In this document: positions 50,368 to 58,659 of the stretch, one piece after another
Layout: each line of letters opens with the position of its first letter
Position numbering within the stretch: position 1 is the first letter of the stretch
Source of the DNA: CAG-552 sp964516925
Lineage (GTDB): Bacteria > Bacillota > Clostridia > Christensenellales > Pumilibacteraceae
Direction: 5' to 3'
Assembly (NCBI GenBank): GCA_964516925.1
Contig: CAZEXL010000005.1
Span: forward strand, 17,755 to 81,754
Length of the DNA stretch: 64,000 nt
The notes under the pieces: generated by a model
The model's database searches: none
Told to the model about the DNA's origin: nothing
What the model saw: only the letters and a program-made list of their open reading frames with translations
Made by a program: the position numbers and the translations under genes

Positions 50368-52124
50368 TATTCGAGTTCCTCCTTGGATAGTTGCGACAAA
50401 GCTATTTGCCTGTACGTTTCGCACGAACGCATAAGCTCGCCGTGCGTACCGTTGCCTACGATTTTGCCGTCCTCGATAACGAGTATTTTGTCGGCGTCGC
50501 GTATCGTTCCTATGCGCTGAGCCACGATTATGCGCGTCGCGTCGCCGCTTCTTTCTTTTAGCGCTTTTCGCAGCGCTTTATCCGTTTTGTAGTCGAGCGC
50601 CGAGAACGAATCGTCGAAAATGAGTATTTCGGGTTTGCGAGCTATTGCTCTGGCAATGGACAGTCTTTGCTTTTGTCCGCCCGAAAAGTTTGCGCCGCGC
50701 TGAGCCACATATCCGTCGTAACTGCCGTTTAGACCTTCAACAAAATCTTTTGCTTGCGCCGTTTCGATCGCATAGGCAACGTCTTGCTCGCTTGCCTGAA
50801 GCCTGCCGTTGTCGCCGTAAGCAACATTGGAACGCACGGAACCGCTAAAAAGCGTCGCTTTTTGCGATACGTATCCTATTTTGTCGCGCAACGACTTTTG
50901 TTTGTATTCTTTTACGTTTACGCCGTCCACCAAAACTTCGCCTTCCGTAGCGTCGTAAAAGCGCGGAATCAAATTGATAAGCGTGCTTTTGCCGCTACCC
51001 GTGGCTCCTATAATCGCAACCGTTTCGCCACGCTTTGCCGTAAAGGTTACGTTTTGCAAAACGCAATCTTCGGCGTCGGGATACTTAAACGAAACGTTAC
51101 GAAACTCTACTTCGCCCTTAACGTCGCTTTTGCCGCTTGTAAGACTTCCGTCGGTAACGGAAAGCGGAGTGTCGAGCACTTCGTTGATTCGCCCTGCCGC
51201 AACGGAAGCACGAGGAAGTATCATAAAAATCATTACAAGCATCATAAACGCCATAACGACCTGAATTGCATATTGAGCAAAAGTCATCATCGAGCCGAAC
51301 AAGCTCATCTTTTCCATAATGCCGGCTTGATTGATAAGAGCAGCTCCTATCCAATAAACGGCAAGCGAAAGTCCGCTCATTATAAGCTGTATGCTTGGCA
51401 TCAAGAACGACAAAGTACGTTGCGAAAACAACATAGTGTCCGTCATTGCTTTGTTCGCGTCATCGAATTTCTTTTCTTGATAGTCTTCGGCATTGTATGC
51501 CCTAACGACGTAAAGTCCGCTAAGATTTTCGCGCGTTACACGGTTGAGATCGTCGGTAAGTTTTTGCATCTTTTTGAACTTAGGCAACGCAACGGCGATA
51601 CAAACGAGCACAACCACAAGCAACACTACTATCGCAACCGCCATGGCAAGCGTCCATTGCCACGTGCTTGAAACGATTTTGCATATCGACCATACCGCCA
51701 TTATTGGAGCTTTTATTAGCATTTGAAGTCCCAAGACGACAAACATTTGCACTTGCGTTACGTCGTTTGTGGAGCGCGTAATAAGACTTGCCGTCGAAAA
51801 ACGTCCGACCTCCTCCATCGAAAACGACTGAACTTTTTTGAACTGCTTGCCGCGTAAAATAGCCCCGCAATTAGTGGCTATTCGCGCGGATATCATTGCA
51901 ACCACGACGGACGATACGAGACTGCCTAGCGCACATGCAAGCATCATTCCGCCGTTATACAATACGTCGCTCATCTCGCTTCCCTGCGTTTGAACAAGCA
52001 CCGTGATTTCGGACATGTATGCCGGCATTTCAAGGTCAAGCCAAACCTGAACGACGATAAAAGCGATTGCGCTTAGCGCCAGCGCAAATTCTTTTTTTGT
52101 AAATCTCTTTAGAATTTTTAACAC
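50367..52124 (-). CDS. ABC exporter, first half-transporter
   Basis: 585 residues, six TM helices (about 15-310), Walker A GATGSGKSTL near 370, signature FSGGQKQRLSIARAIA and Walker B ILIFDDSFSALD. The residue after Walker B Asp is Asp instead of the catalytic Glu, typical of the degenerate site in heterodimeric exporters such as BmrCD, LmrCD or TM287/288. It is translationally coupled to the downstream partner. Located 81 bp after marR with a MarR-type operator in between. Confidence 0.93.
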   Translation of the reverse strand: MLKILKRFTKKEFALALSAIAFIVVQVWLDLEMPAYMSEITVLVQTQGSEMSDVLYNGGMMLACALGSLVSSVVVAMISARIATNCGAILRGKQFKKVQSFSMEEVGRFSTASLITRSTNDVTQVQMFVVLGLQMLIKAPIMAVWSICKIVSSTWQWTLAMAVAIVVLLVVVLVCIAVALPKFKKMQKLTDDLNRVTRENLSGLYVVRAYNAEDYQEKKFDDANKAMTDTMLFSQRTLSFLMPSIQLIMSGLSLAVYWIGAALINQAGIMEKMSLFGSMMTFAQYAIQVVMAFMMLVMIFMILPRASVAAGRINEVLDTPLSVTDGSLTSGKSDVKGEVEFRNVSFKYPDAEDCVLQNVTFTAKRGETVAIIGATGSGKSTLINLIPRFYDATEGEVLVDGVNVKEYKQKSLRDKIGYVSQKATLFSGSVRSNVAYGDNGRLQASEQDVAYAIETAQAKDFVEGLNGSYDGYVAQRGANFSGGQKQRLSIARAIARKPEILIFDDSFSALDYKTDKALRKALKERSGDATRIIVAQRIGTIRDADKILVIEDGKIVGNGTHGELMRSCETYRQIALSQLSKEELE

Positions 52125-52160
52125 TTTTATACTCCTTTTTTAGATATTTGCAATATTTAA

Positions 52161-52173
52161 CTAACTTAGTTAG
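52161..52173. promoter_or_regulatory. predicted MarR operator, copy 2
   Basis: CTAACTTAGTTAG, a perfect palindrome with one central base, between marR and the first ABC gene. It shares CTAAC-N3-GTTAG with the operator at the marR promoter. Confidence 0.65.
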
Positions 52174-52205
52174 ATATTTGGCTAAAATTTTTATTTTTAC
52201 TGTTT

Positions 52206-52655
52206 TTACTCGTCAAAATCGGGCGGCAACGGAATGTTTTTTATCATTATGTCGCGTATTTCGGCAGAAAGCGCGATAAATTGCTTCATCTTTTCCATGC
52301 CGATATAGTCGATTACTTTAGAAAGCTGCTCGAAAAGCTCCTTTTTTGCCTTGTTTGCCGAGCATTTACCGTGCTCGGACAGTCTGACAAGCGTTTTTCG
52401 TCCGTCCGATTGATCGTCGAGCTTTATGATAAGATCTTTTGCAAGCATCTTTCTTAGTAACACCGCCGTTCGAGCCGTACTTACGCCTATTTTTTCGCTT
52501 ATAACTCCGGCGCTTAGCGGCTCGTTTGCCGTGTTTAATATTCTTATTACCGCGCCTACCCCGGCTTTCGTTTTGTCGATTCTGTTAAAAAACGCTTCGG
52601 GTTTTGCAATTATGAGATTGTTGAATACGTATTCCGCTTCCTCTTTCGTTGCCAT
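52206..52655 (-). CDS. MarR-family repressor of the ABC exporter
   Basis: 149 residues from ATG 52655 with a GGAGAGG SD 6 nt upstream; a TTG 15 nt earlier is inside the SD and is rejected. Winged helix with recognition region SEKIGVSTARTAVLLRKMLAKDLIIKLDDQSDGRKTLVRLSEHG (DxRxxxVxLT-type wing). Dimerisation helices at both ends. First gene of a marR-ABC-ABC operon; the palindromes at its promoter and before the ABC genes suggest autorepression released by a ligand that the exporter removes. Confidence 0.92.
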   Translation of the reverse strand: MATKEEAEYVFNNLIIAKPEAFFNRIDKTKAGVGAVIRILNTANEPLSAGVISEKIGVSTARTAVLLRKMLAKDLIIKLDDQSDGRKTLVRLSEHGKCSANKAKKELFEQLSKVIDYIGMEKMKQFIALSAEIRDIMIKNIPLPPDFDE

Positions 52656-52679
52656 AGTTTTCCTCTCCAAAAAAATTTG

Positions 52680-52721
52680 CTAACGTGGTTAGATTATATT
52701 ATAAGATTACCGCGCTGTCAA
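52680..52721 (-). promoter_or_regulatory. marR promoter with overlapping operator
   Basis: Minus strand TTGACA (52716-52721), 17 bp, TATAAT (52693-52698), immediately followed by CTAACCACGTTAG (52680-52692) over the transcription start. The operator shares CTAAC-N3-GTTAG with the copy at 52161. Confidence 0.8.
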
Positions 52722-52783
52722 GCGTTTTATGCGTTGAAAAGCTGAAAATTTCATTAATATAAGACAAAAGAATAAAACCAAAA

Positions 52784-52803
52784 CAGCCGCACGAAAGCGG
52801 CTG
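52784..52803 (-). terminator. terminator of the 52837 lipoprotein gene
   Basis: CAGCCGC / GCGGCTG, 6-nt loop, T4-G2-T4 tract on the minus strand. Confidence 0.7.
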
Positions 52804-52836
52804 AATTTATTTTGATTTCCTTTTTTAATCAAAAGA

Positions 52837-53340
52837 CTACTTCGTGTCTTTTATAGCTTGCTCGTCGTTTGCTATCCAAACGATTTTTCCGCTTTTACCG
52901 AAAAGCTTGCTTTCTTCTTTTGCTTCGTCCAATTCGCTTTCCTTTTCGTAAAGCTCATCGGTAAGTTCTTCTTTTTCGTCCTCCGAAAGCGAATCGTTTT
53001 TAAGTTTAAGTTTTATCTCTTTAATCTCAAGCTCAAGTTTATCGACTTCGTAATCATGTTCGAGCTCTTGCGATTCGTAAAGCAATTGCGCTCGCTCGTC
53101 GTCCTTAAATTTTATTATCATAATAAAAAGCATACTGTCTTCTTCGCTTGTCTTCAATGCGGTTATCGACCATTCGTAAACGTCGGTATCGTTAGCCGTC
53201 GTAACGCGATATCCCCTTGCCTCAAGTCGATCTTTAGCATCGTCAAAACTCAAAGACGGCGACGGCGAGCACGCAACGAACATTGCCGCAAATATAGCTA
53301 CTACTATTGCCGCAATTATCGGCTTTATTAATTTTTTCAT
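52837..53340 (-). CDS. small predicted lipoprotein with charged coiled-coil
   Basis: 167 residues from ATG 53340, which has an AAGGAGG SD. Lipoprotein signal with Cys near residue 24 (FAAMFVACSPSPS). A short alpha-beta domain (FDDAKDRLEARGYRVTTANDTDVYEWSITALK, about 32-75) is followed by a highly charged helix (Lys/Glu, 95-150). The first part resembles small lipoproteins of gut Clostridia seen as paralogues. Function unknown; single gene with its own terminator. Confidence 0.8.
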   Translation of the reverse strand: MKKLIKPIIAAIVVAIFAAMFVACSPSPSLSFDDAKDRLEARGYRVTTANDTDVYEWSITALKTSEEDSMLFIMIIKFKDDERAQLLYESQELEHDYEVDKLELEIKEIKLKLKNDSLSEDEKEELTDELYEKESELDEAKEESKLFGKSGKIVWIANDEQAIKDTK

Positions 53341-53412
53341 GAATTTATCCTCCTTTTGTATTTTGCATTTTTTATACCTTGTCAACGATTTTAAGCAATT
53401 TGCGCTTTGCGA

Positions 53413-53787
53413 CTACGCCGTATGCTCTTGCACGAACGAGCACAAATGCGCATAATCCCATTTTCCGCTTGCGACGTTTAGTCCCACCGACGCAACGTCG
53501 TCATTAGAAAAATTCATTTTTACGCCGTTAAGACGCAAAAACACCATCATAGCCAAAACGCCTATTCGCTTGTTGCCGTCCACAAACGCGTGATTAGATA
53601 TAAGTGAATAACAAAGCCGCGCCGCCTTTTGAACTAGCGACGGATACAAGTCGCCGCCAAAAGTAACGAACGGACTTTTAAGCGCACTTTCTAGCAGTCC
53701 TTCGTCGCGTAAACCTACCCCGCCTCCGAACCTAGAGGCAATAAGCTGGTGCAATCTAATTACTTCGTTTTTGGATAACGCTATCAT
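53413..53787 (-). CDS. doc: Doc-type toxin (death-on-curing, Fic fold)
   Basis: 124 residues, normal Doc length. Fic motif HAFVDGNKRIG near residues 65-75 matches HxFxDGNxRxG; the family phosphorylates EF-Tu and stops translation. The N-terminus (LSKNEVIRLHQLIASRFGGGVGLRDEGLLESAL) is typical. The ATG overlaps the stop of a 35-codon antitoxin gene (ATGA). The module follows trkA-trkH without a gap, an unusual position. Confidence 0.93.
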   Translation of the reverse strand: MIALSKNEVIRLHQLIASRFGGGVGLRDEGLLESALKSPFVTFGGDLYPSLVQKAARLCYSLISNHAFVDGNKRIGVLAMMVFLRLNGVKMNFSNDDVASVGLNVASGKWDYAHLCSFVQEHTA

Positions 53788-53891
53788 TTTGCGAGCTCCT
53801 TAAACGCTTCGTCGTACTCTGTCATAATCTCTTGCGCAATCGTCGTTGCGACTTCCTCGCTTGCAAATACGATTTCTTCTTTTTCGTTCAT
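53784..53891 (-). CDS. short antitoxin partner of Doc, 35 aa
   Basis: ATG at 53891, preceded by an AAAGGGTG SD-like site, to a TGA that overlaps the doc ATG. The peptide is acidic and helical (MNEKEEIVFASEEVATT... ending EYDEAFKELAK). It is much shorter than Phd (about 73 residues) and has no room for a DNA-binding domain, but its C-terminal helix could block the Doc active site as Phd does. The start lies only 3 bp beyond the trkH stop. Confidence 0.75.
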   Translation of the reverse strand: MNEKEEIVFASEEVATTIAQEIMTEYDEAFKELAK

Positions 53892-53894
53892 AAA

Positions 53895-55436
53895 CTACAC
53901 CCTTTGCCACGTTTTGCGACTGAATAAAATCAGTACGGGCAGAATTTCAAGTCTGCCAAAAAGCATAACCACGGCAAGCACTATTTTAGAAAACGAGCTG
54001 TACGCCGAAAAATTAGCGTACGGTCCCACCGCTTGAAAAGCAGGTCCTACGTTGGACAAGCTTGAAAGCGCCGCCGAGAAATTGGTAAAAAAGTCGTGCG
54101 TAACTTGATACGTTCCGCCGTCCGAAACGACCGTAAACGTTTGACCGTTTACGGGATCCAGCGATAATAAAAGCGTAGCGATAAGCAACAAAAACAAATA
54201 AAGCGTTATGTACGCGTACACGTCGCCTATCGTCTTGTCGTCGAGCGCCTTGCCCCCGAACTTTGCGTTAGGCACGTATCTGGGATTTATGAGCTTACGC
54301 ACTTTTACGTACGAGCCTTTGCCGGCAATAACGATTCTGGAAACCTTTATGCCGCCTGCCGTCGACCCTGCCATTGCGCCGATAAACATAACTATAACGA
54401 GCGTGGTCGTTGCAAGCATGGGCCACAAATTGTAGTCGGTAGTAGTATATCCCGCAGTCGTCATTATGGACGCAACCTGAAACAGCGCGTGACGGAACGC
54501 TTCTTCGGCGGTGTATTGCATGGGGAACTGCTCGAACTTGCCTATTAAACTTACAAACACCAAAGCAACGGCAGCAGCCAAGATTATAAAGTACGCCCTA
54601 AATTCTTCGCTTTTTAGAATTTCCTTTACCTTCCCTATGATTATAAGATAATACAGGCTGAAATTGCATCCGAACAAAATTAGAAATACCGCCATTACGT
54701 ACTGCGAAAACGGATTAAAAAGCGACATACTGCCCGGCAAAAACGAAAATCCGCCCGTGCCTGCGCAACCGAACGACGCAAGCATGCTAAAGAAAAATTG
54801 TTCGTTTTCGTAACCTGCAATAGGCTTATCGAACATTAAAATCACAATTTCCAGCGCCGTCATTCCAAGGTAGATAAGATACAAAATTCGAGTGGTAACC
54901 TTCATTTTGGAAACGATTTTACCCACTTGCGGTCCGGGGCTTTCGGCACGCAAAAGGTGCATTGCCGAACCTTCGTTGCTTTCGGGAATAAAGATAAGCA
55001 CGAATACGAGTATGCCCATACCGCCTATCCAATGTGAAAAGCTACGCCAAAAAAGCGTGGAATGGGCAAGTACGGTTACGTCGGTTACTATGCTCGATCC
55101 CGTAGTGGTAAATCCCGACGACATCTCGAAAAACGCGTCTACGTAGCTTGGTATATCTCCGCTTACCACAAACGGTATTGCTCCGAAAAGCGTCATTACT
55201 ATCCATACCAAAGCAACTAGCGCAAACCCCTCCTTTTGATACAAGCCCTTATGGTGCGGGCGAAGCGCTTGCAATAAAAAGCCTATGCCGGTAAGCAAAA
55301 CGATAGGCAGCACGAATGCGAAAACGTGTTTTGCGTCCTCGCCGTAAACAAGGCTTACGATAAACGGCGCAAGCATAAGCATTGCTTCCATAATCATTAC
55401 CTTACCTATAATTTTGCCGAGTTTTTTATAGTCCAT
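53895..55436 (-). CDS. trkH: Trk/Ktr potassium uptake protein, pore subunit
   Basis: 513 residues. K+ (or Na+-coupled K+) channel-like transporter with four M1-P-M2 repeats. Selectivity-filter loops are visible: SSGFTTTGSS near 105, CAGTGGFS near 220, TAGYTTTDY near 318 and SNVGPAF near 464. About 10-12 hydrophobic segments. It starts 8 bp after the trkA stop. The gene order trkA-trkH-antitoxin-doc on one strand suggests a single transcript. Confidence 0.95.
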   Translation of the reverse strand: MDYKKLGKIIGKVMIMEAMLMLAPFIVSLVYGEDAKHVFAFVLPIVLLTGIGFLLQALRPHHKGLYQKEGFALVALVWIVMTLFGAIPFVVSGDIPSYVDAFFEMSSGFTTTGSSIVTDVTVLAHSTLFWRSFSHWIGGMGILVFVLIFIPESNEGSAMHLLRAESPGPQVGKIVSKMKVTTRILYLIYLGMTALEIVILMFDKPIAGYENEQFFFSMLASFGCAGTGGFSFLPGSMSLFNPFSQYVMAVFLILFGCNFSLYYLIIIGKVKEILKSEEFRAYFIILAAAVALVFVSLIGKFEQFPMQYTAEEAFRHALFQVASIMTTAGYTTTDYNLWPMLATTTLVIVMFIGAMAGSTAGGIKVSRIVIAGKGSYVKVRKLINPRYVPNAKFGGKALDDKTIGDVYAYITLYLFLLLIATLLLSLDPVNGQTFTVVSDGGTYQVTHDFFTNFSAALSSLSNVGPAFQAVGPYANFSAYSSFSKIVLAVVMLFGRLEILPVLILFSRKTWQRV

Positions 55437-55444
55437 ATTTTTCC

Positions 55445-56800
55445 TTAAGCCAAAACATCTTTAAGGTCGTTAAAGTTTTTGTGCGTAGTTACCACCACTA
55501 CGTTGTCGCCTTGCATAATACACGAATTACCGTTGGGAATAAGTACCTGACCTTTTCGTATAATGCACGCAATAAGACAATTCCTTTTTATATTAAGGTC
55601 CTTTAACGGAACATCGTAAAATTTTTCCTGAGCTTTTGCTCCGAATTCAAGCGCCTCTACTCTGGCGTTTACCAGCCTGGATAAAGTAAGTACATTGCTG
55701 CCTCGCTTGTTGGCAAGCGCGCGTACGTACGACGCTATACGATTTGCCACGACGTGACGAGGCGAAACGTTATTGCGTATTCCGAGCTCGCCCAGCATAT
55801 CGTAAAGATCGTCGCTTTTAATTTTGGTTATCGTCTTTTTTACGTGCATTTTTGCCGCAAACATCGATACGACCATGTTTTCTTCGTCGATGTTGGTAAG
55901 CGCAACAAAGGCGTCCATCGCTTCGATACCTTCCTCGATAAGCACGTCGTGACGAGTTCCGTTGCCGTGCACTACGGTAACTTTGGGAAGCTCTTCGGCA
56001 AGCTCGCCGGCTACCTCTTTGTTGTTTTCGATAAGCTTGACGTTGTATTTTTTGTTAGACAGCTGTTCGGCAAGATACAAACTTATTTTGCTGCCGCCCA
56101 CTATCATAATGTTTTTAAGAGGCGAACGAACGAGGTTGGCTTCCGACAAAAAATCGCCCAGTGTGTTTACCGCCGACGTAAAATGAATGCGATCGCCCTC
56201 TAAAATCACGAAGTCGCCGGAAGGAATAAATACGCTTTCGCCTCGTTGAACGGCGCAAATAAGCACTTTGGTATTGAATTTTTTGCCGATAGAAATAAGC
56301 GATTCTCCGATAAGCGAACAACCCTTTTCGGCTACGATCTCGACTAGAAGCACTCTGCCTTTTGCAAAATGCTCGACCTGAGCAATGGACGGAAGGTTTA
56401 TAAGATTAAATATTTCGTTAGCGGTATCGCGTTCGGGATTAACGAGCATGGATATGCCCAAATATTCCTTCATTTCGGTGATTTGCTTGCTGTAGTCGGG
56501 ATTTCGCACGCGAGCAACGGTGTTTTTTGCGCCGAGTTTGCGAGCCACCATACAGCCGAAGATGTTAAGTTCGTCGCTGTCGGTAACTACGATTACCAAG
56601 TCGGCGTCCTGAACGCGCGCCTCTTTTTGAATGTCCATGCACGCGCCGTTGCCGACTACGCCCGAAACGTCGTATTTTTCGATTAGTTCGTCGATTTTTT
56701 CCTTTTTGTCGTCGATTATCGTTATGGAGTGGTTTTCGACAGCAAGCACGTCAAGTATCGTTTTGCCTATCGTACCTAAGCCTATAATAACAATTTTCAT
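55445..56800 (-). CDS. trkA: Trk system potassium uptake protein TrkA
   Basis: 451 residues from ATG 56800, which has a GGGAGAGG SD; a longer frame to 56881 lacks one. Two tandem RCK_N plus TrkA_C units: the first begins MKIVIIGLGTIGKTILDVL (NAD/ATP-binding GxGxxG) and the second NIMIVGGSKISLYLAEQL near 225. Each is followed by a TrkA_C domain. Forms the cytosolic gating ring of the Trk channel. Confidence 0.95.
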   Translation of the reverse strand: MKIVIIGLGTIGKTILDVLAVENHSITIIDDKKEKIDELIEKYDVSGVVGNGACMDIQKEARVQDADLVIVVTDSDELNIFGCMVARKLGAKNTVARVRNPDYSKQITEMKEYLGISMLVNPERDTANEIFNLINLPSIAQVEHFAKGRVLLVEIVAEKGCSLIGESLISIGKKFNTKVLICAVQRGESVFIPSGDFVILEGDRIHFTSAVNTLGDFLSEANLVRSPLKNIMIVGGSKISLYLAEQLSNKKYNVKLIENNKEVAGELAEELPKVTVVHGNGTRHDVLIEEGIEAMDAFVALTNIDEENMVVSMFAAKMHVKKTITKIKSDDLYDMLGELGIRNNVSPRHVVANRIASYVRALANKRGSNVLTLSRLVNARVEALEFGAKAQEKFYDVPLKDLNIKRNCLIACIIRKGQVLIPNGNSCIMQGDNVVVVTTHKNFNDLKDVLA

Positions 56801-56919
56801 AATTCCTCTCCCGTCGCCGAGGCAACTCTGTGTACCACTAGTTATACCACATTCGAGCGCAAATGTAAAGCGTATAAACAAACTTATTGGTTTTGAGCGT
56901 TTTTGCGCATACTAGCCTT

Positions 56920-57108
56920 ATGTATCCGTATCACAATAGAATTATTCAGCGCATAAAAAACGACGAACTAGTTTCGATTAAAGCGGTAAGCGGCAAATAC
57001 GCCGTCGTTTTCGTTTTTAATTCTCCGCCCGTTTTTCGTCCCGTTAAACCCGAAGCCTTGTGGCGATATAAAGATATTTTGGACAAATATAAAGACCTGA
57101 TAACCTAG
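56920..57108 (+). CDS. 62-aa protein of unknown function
   Basis: ATG at 56920 (MYPYHNRIIQRIKND). The sequence has a compact alpha-beta look: a helix, a strand YAVVFVFNSPPVFRPVKP and a C-terminal helix ALWRYKDILDKYKDL. No SD; a CATACT box ends 6 nt before the ATG, like the leaderless genes in this window, but the -35 is poor. No family recognised. Divergent from trkA. Confidence 0.5.
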   Translation: MYPYHNRIIQRIKNDELVSIKAVSGKYAVVFVFNSPPVFRPVKPEALWRYKDILDKYKDLIT

Positions 57109-57199
57109 TCTCTTTTACGTTTGCTTAAACAAAAAAGTTGTCCATAATCGCTTTTGTCTTAATAACAAAAACACTCCACGGTTTTGTTGCGGATTTTTG

Positions 57200-57331
57200 T
57201 TATTTCCCTTTTTTCGCTGTTGTCTTCTTTTTTGCATAGTAAAAGGCAATAGCTTGCTTTTGTTTTTTTCTCGCTTCGGGCGTTTTTGCTTTTACGTAAT
57301 TACTTGTCTTCTTTTCTTTATTAAAAAACAT
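57200..57331 (-). CDS. 43-aa basic peptide
   Basis: ATG at 57331 with a GGGGAAAG SD-like site. Lys-rich throughout (KAKTPEARKKQKQAIAFYY core, KKKTTAKKGK end), with the helical Ala/Lys pattern of small basic nucleic-acid-binding proteins. It begins 1 bp after the stop of the 34-aa ORF upstream. No family recognised; real coding status is probable because of spacing and composition. Confidence 0.45.
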   Translation of the reverse strand: MFFNKEKKTSNYVKAKTPEARKKQKQAIAFYYAKKKTTAKKGK

Positions 57332-57332
57332 G

Positions 57333-57437
57333 CTATTCTTTCCCCATTATAATCTCGTTCTCAAAATTGCAATCGTCACAAAATTCTTGCAATGTTTCTA
57401 TCAGTTCTTTGCTTGGCATATACTTCTGTTTAATCAT
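57333..57437 (-). CDS. 34-aa acidic peptide upstream of the basic one
   Basis: ATG at 57437 (MIKQKYMPSKELIETLQEF) to TAG at 57333, ending CDDCNFENEIIMGKE. It is separated from the 43-aa basic ORF by one base. An alternative internal start is MPSKEL. No SD is clear. Tentative. Confidence 0.35.
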   Translation of the reverse strand: MIKQKYMPSKELIETLQEFCDDCNFENEIIMGKE

Positions 57438-57488
57438 ATAAATATCTTGTATACTACATAATGGAAAGGAGATTTTTTTAATATAGAA

Positions 57489-57725
57489 TTGAATAACGAA
57501 AAATTCTTAATGTGGATTAAAGAAGAAATGGAAAACCAAAACGAAGTATCTTTACGATATGAAGACTTTGCCTTTGTTATGCAACCGTCAGGAGAAAGTA
57601 TTGAAATTTATTCATGTGGCAAAACTTTAGCAAATTATAGCTCTTTTGATGACTTTTTAAATAATTTTTTAATCAAAGGTCATTTGTTTATAGATATAAT
57701 AGATGACTTAGATTTTGATGAATAA
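57489..57725 (+). CDS. small acidic protein, immunity-like
   Basis: About 78 residues in the frame starting at TTG 57489; an ATG 21 nt later is an alternative. An AAAGGAG site lies 17 nt before the TTG, which is too far for comfort. If one T of the T7 run at 57473-57479 were removed, an ATG at 57461 would join this frame. The protein is acidic, with a central beta strand pair (FAFVMQPSGESIEIYSCGK) and tail IDIIDDLDFDE, as in many small immunity proteins. No family recognised. It lies beside, and points toward, the EndoU toxin/immunity pair. Confidence 0.55.
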   Translation: MNNEKFLMWIKEEMENQNEVSLRYEDFAFVMQPSGESIEIYSCGKTLANYSSFDDFLNNFLIKGHLFIDIIDDLDFDE

Positions 57726-57808
57726 ATTAAGATTGTAGCAAGTGCTTTCAATATAAAGTCGCGTATTTTGCAAAGCACACACAACTTACCAGAGTTAAAT
57801 ATAGTGCG

Positions 57809-58123
57809 CTATACTTGCATACCCTTTACATATTCAAGTTCTTGCTTCAAAGAATCAACAGTATCTAAATTTTTGCACCTTTTAATATTTCTTTCAATAC
57901 AGGTAATAAGTTCCGCTGATTTAAAATGTTGCATAAGTTCTTCTATTAAATCAGAATTCCACCACAACTCCTTTTCACTACATGTATCTAAATATTCTAT
58001 TGTTTGAATTAAATCTACTGTCAATAACTTTATTCTTTTTTGCCTATTAATTTCCCATAACACGTCATTTTGTGGGTCTAATAAATCTACTTCTTCAACC
58101 AATTTTCTTACTTTATCTTTCAC
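57809..58123 (-). CDS. putative immunity protein of the EndoU-like toxin
   Basis: 104 residues from GTG 58123 (VKDKVRKLVEEVDLL), which has a GAGGAAG/AGGAAG site upstream; a longer ATG frame to 58168 lies inside the toxin gene. All-helical and acidic (LIQTIEYLDTCSEKELWWNSDLIEELMQHF...). The GTG overlaps the toxin 3' end by 11 bp, the standard toxin-immunity arrangement. Family not named with certainty. Confidence 0.7.
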   Translation of the reverse strand: MKDKVRKLVEEVDLLDPQNDVLWEINRQKRIKLLTVDLIQTIEYLDTCSEKELWWNSDLIEELMQHFKSAELITCIERNIKRCKNLDTVDSLKQELEYVKGMQV

Positions 58124-58562
58124 GCTTCCTACTTCCTCTTTGTTTATGATAAGGATAAATTGTAGCAACTTTCCCTTTTGTTCTTATAACGCCGACTTTA
58201 ACTTTCTTATACGTGCCATACATATGAAATCCGTCGGGCAACTTATAAGGGATAGAATTAATGGTTTTTTCGCCCGCTTTCTTAATAATATTTCTTGTCC
58301 AACTTTTCGGAAACCATACTTGCCACTCTCCTTTTTGATTTCGTGGTTTTTTGTGAGATGGAATATTTCCTAATCGTACACCATTTGGATATCGCGCAAC
58401 GATATTATAACGCAAACCATATTTTTTTAGTGTTTTTAGATTTTCTTCACCATGCCCACCGCTAAATAGCCTTGGCTTATTGTTTTTATTGCCAACCGTA
58501 AAAGTACCACAAGAAGAATGTTCAATAGCTCTGTTGCTAATTCTTTCCTTTTTATGTTTCAT
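58113..58562 (-). CDS. EndoU-like nuclease toxin, stand-alone
   Basis: 149 residues with a perfect AAGGAGGTGAT SD. The C-terminal 115 residues look like bacterial EndoU ribonuclease toxins: GGHG (H37), NGVRLGNIPSHKK (H70), the WQVWFPKSWTRNIIKKA segment and the closing VGVIRTKGKVATIYPY. Such domains normally sit at the end of large polymorphic toxins; here there is no delivery domain, only about 30 preceding residues. It could be an orphan toxin tip, or a self-contained effector exported in trans. AT-rich surroundings suggest acquisition. Confidence 0.72.
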   Translation of the reverse strand: MKHKKERISNRAIEHSSCGTFTVGNKNNKPRLFSGGHGEENLKTLKKYGLRYNIVARYPNGVRLGNIPSHKKPRNQKGEWQVWFPKSWTRNIIKKAGEKTINSIPYKLPDGFHMYGTYKKVKVGVIRTKGKVATIYPYHKQRGSRKRER

Positions 58563-58659
58563 ATTATATCACCTCCTTATTGTTTTGTCAAGGCAACCAG
58601 GTGAGATTAACCTTGCGAATATATTATATCAATAAGTAAACCCTTTTTCAATTAAATCG

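Noticed and set aside
58562..58594. TTGACA-17-TATAAT directly before the EndoU ATG as a leaderless promoter
   Set aside because: The spacer is a perfect SD (AAGGAGGTGAT) and the -10 touches the ATG, so transcription would begin inside the gene. It is a chance match; a better-placed TTGAAA-17-TATAAT lies upstream.
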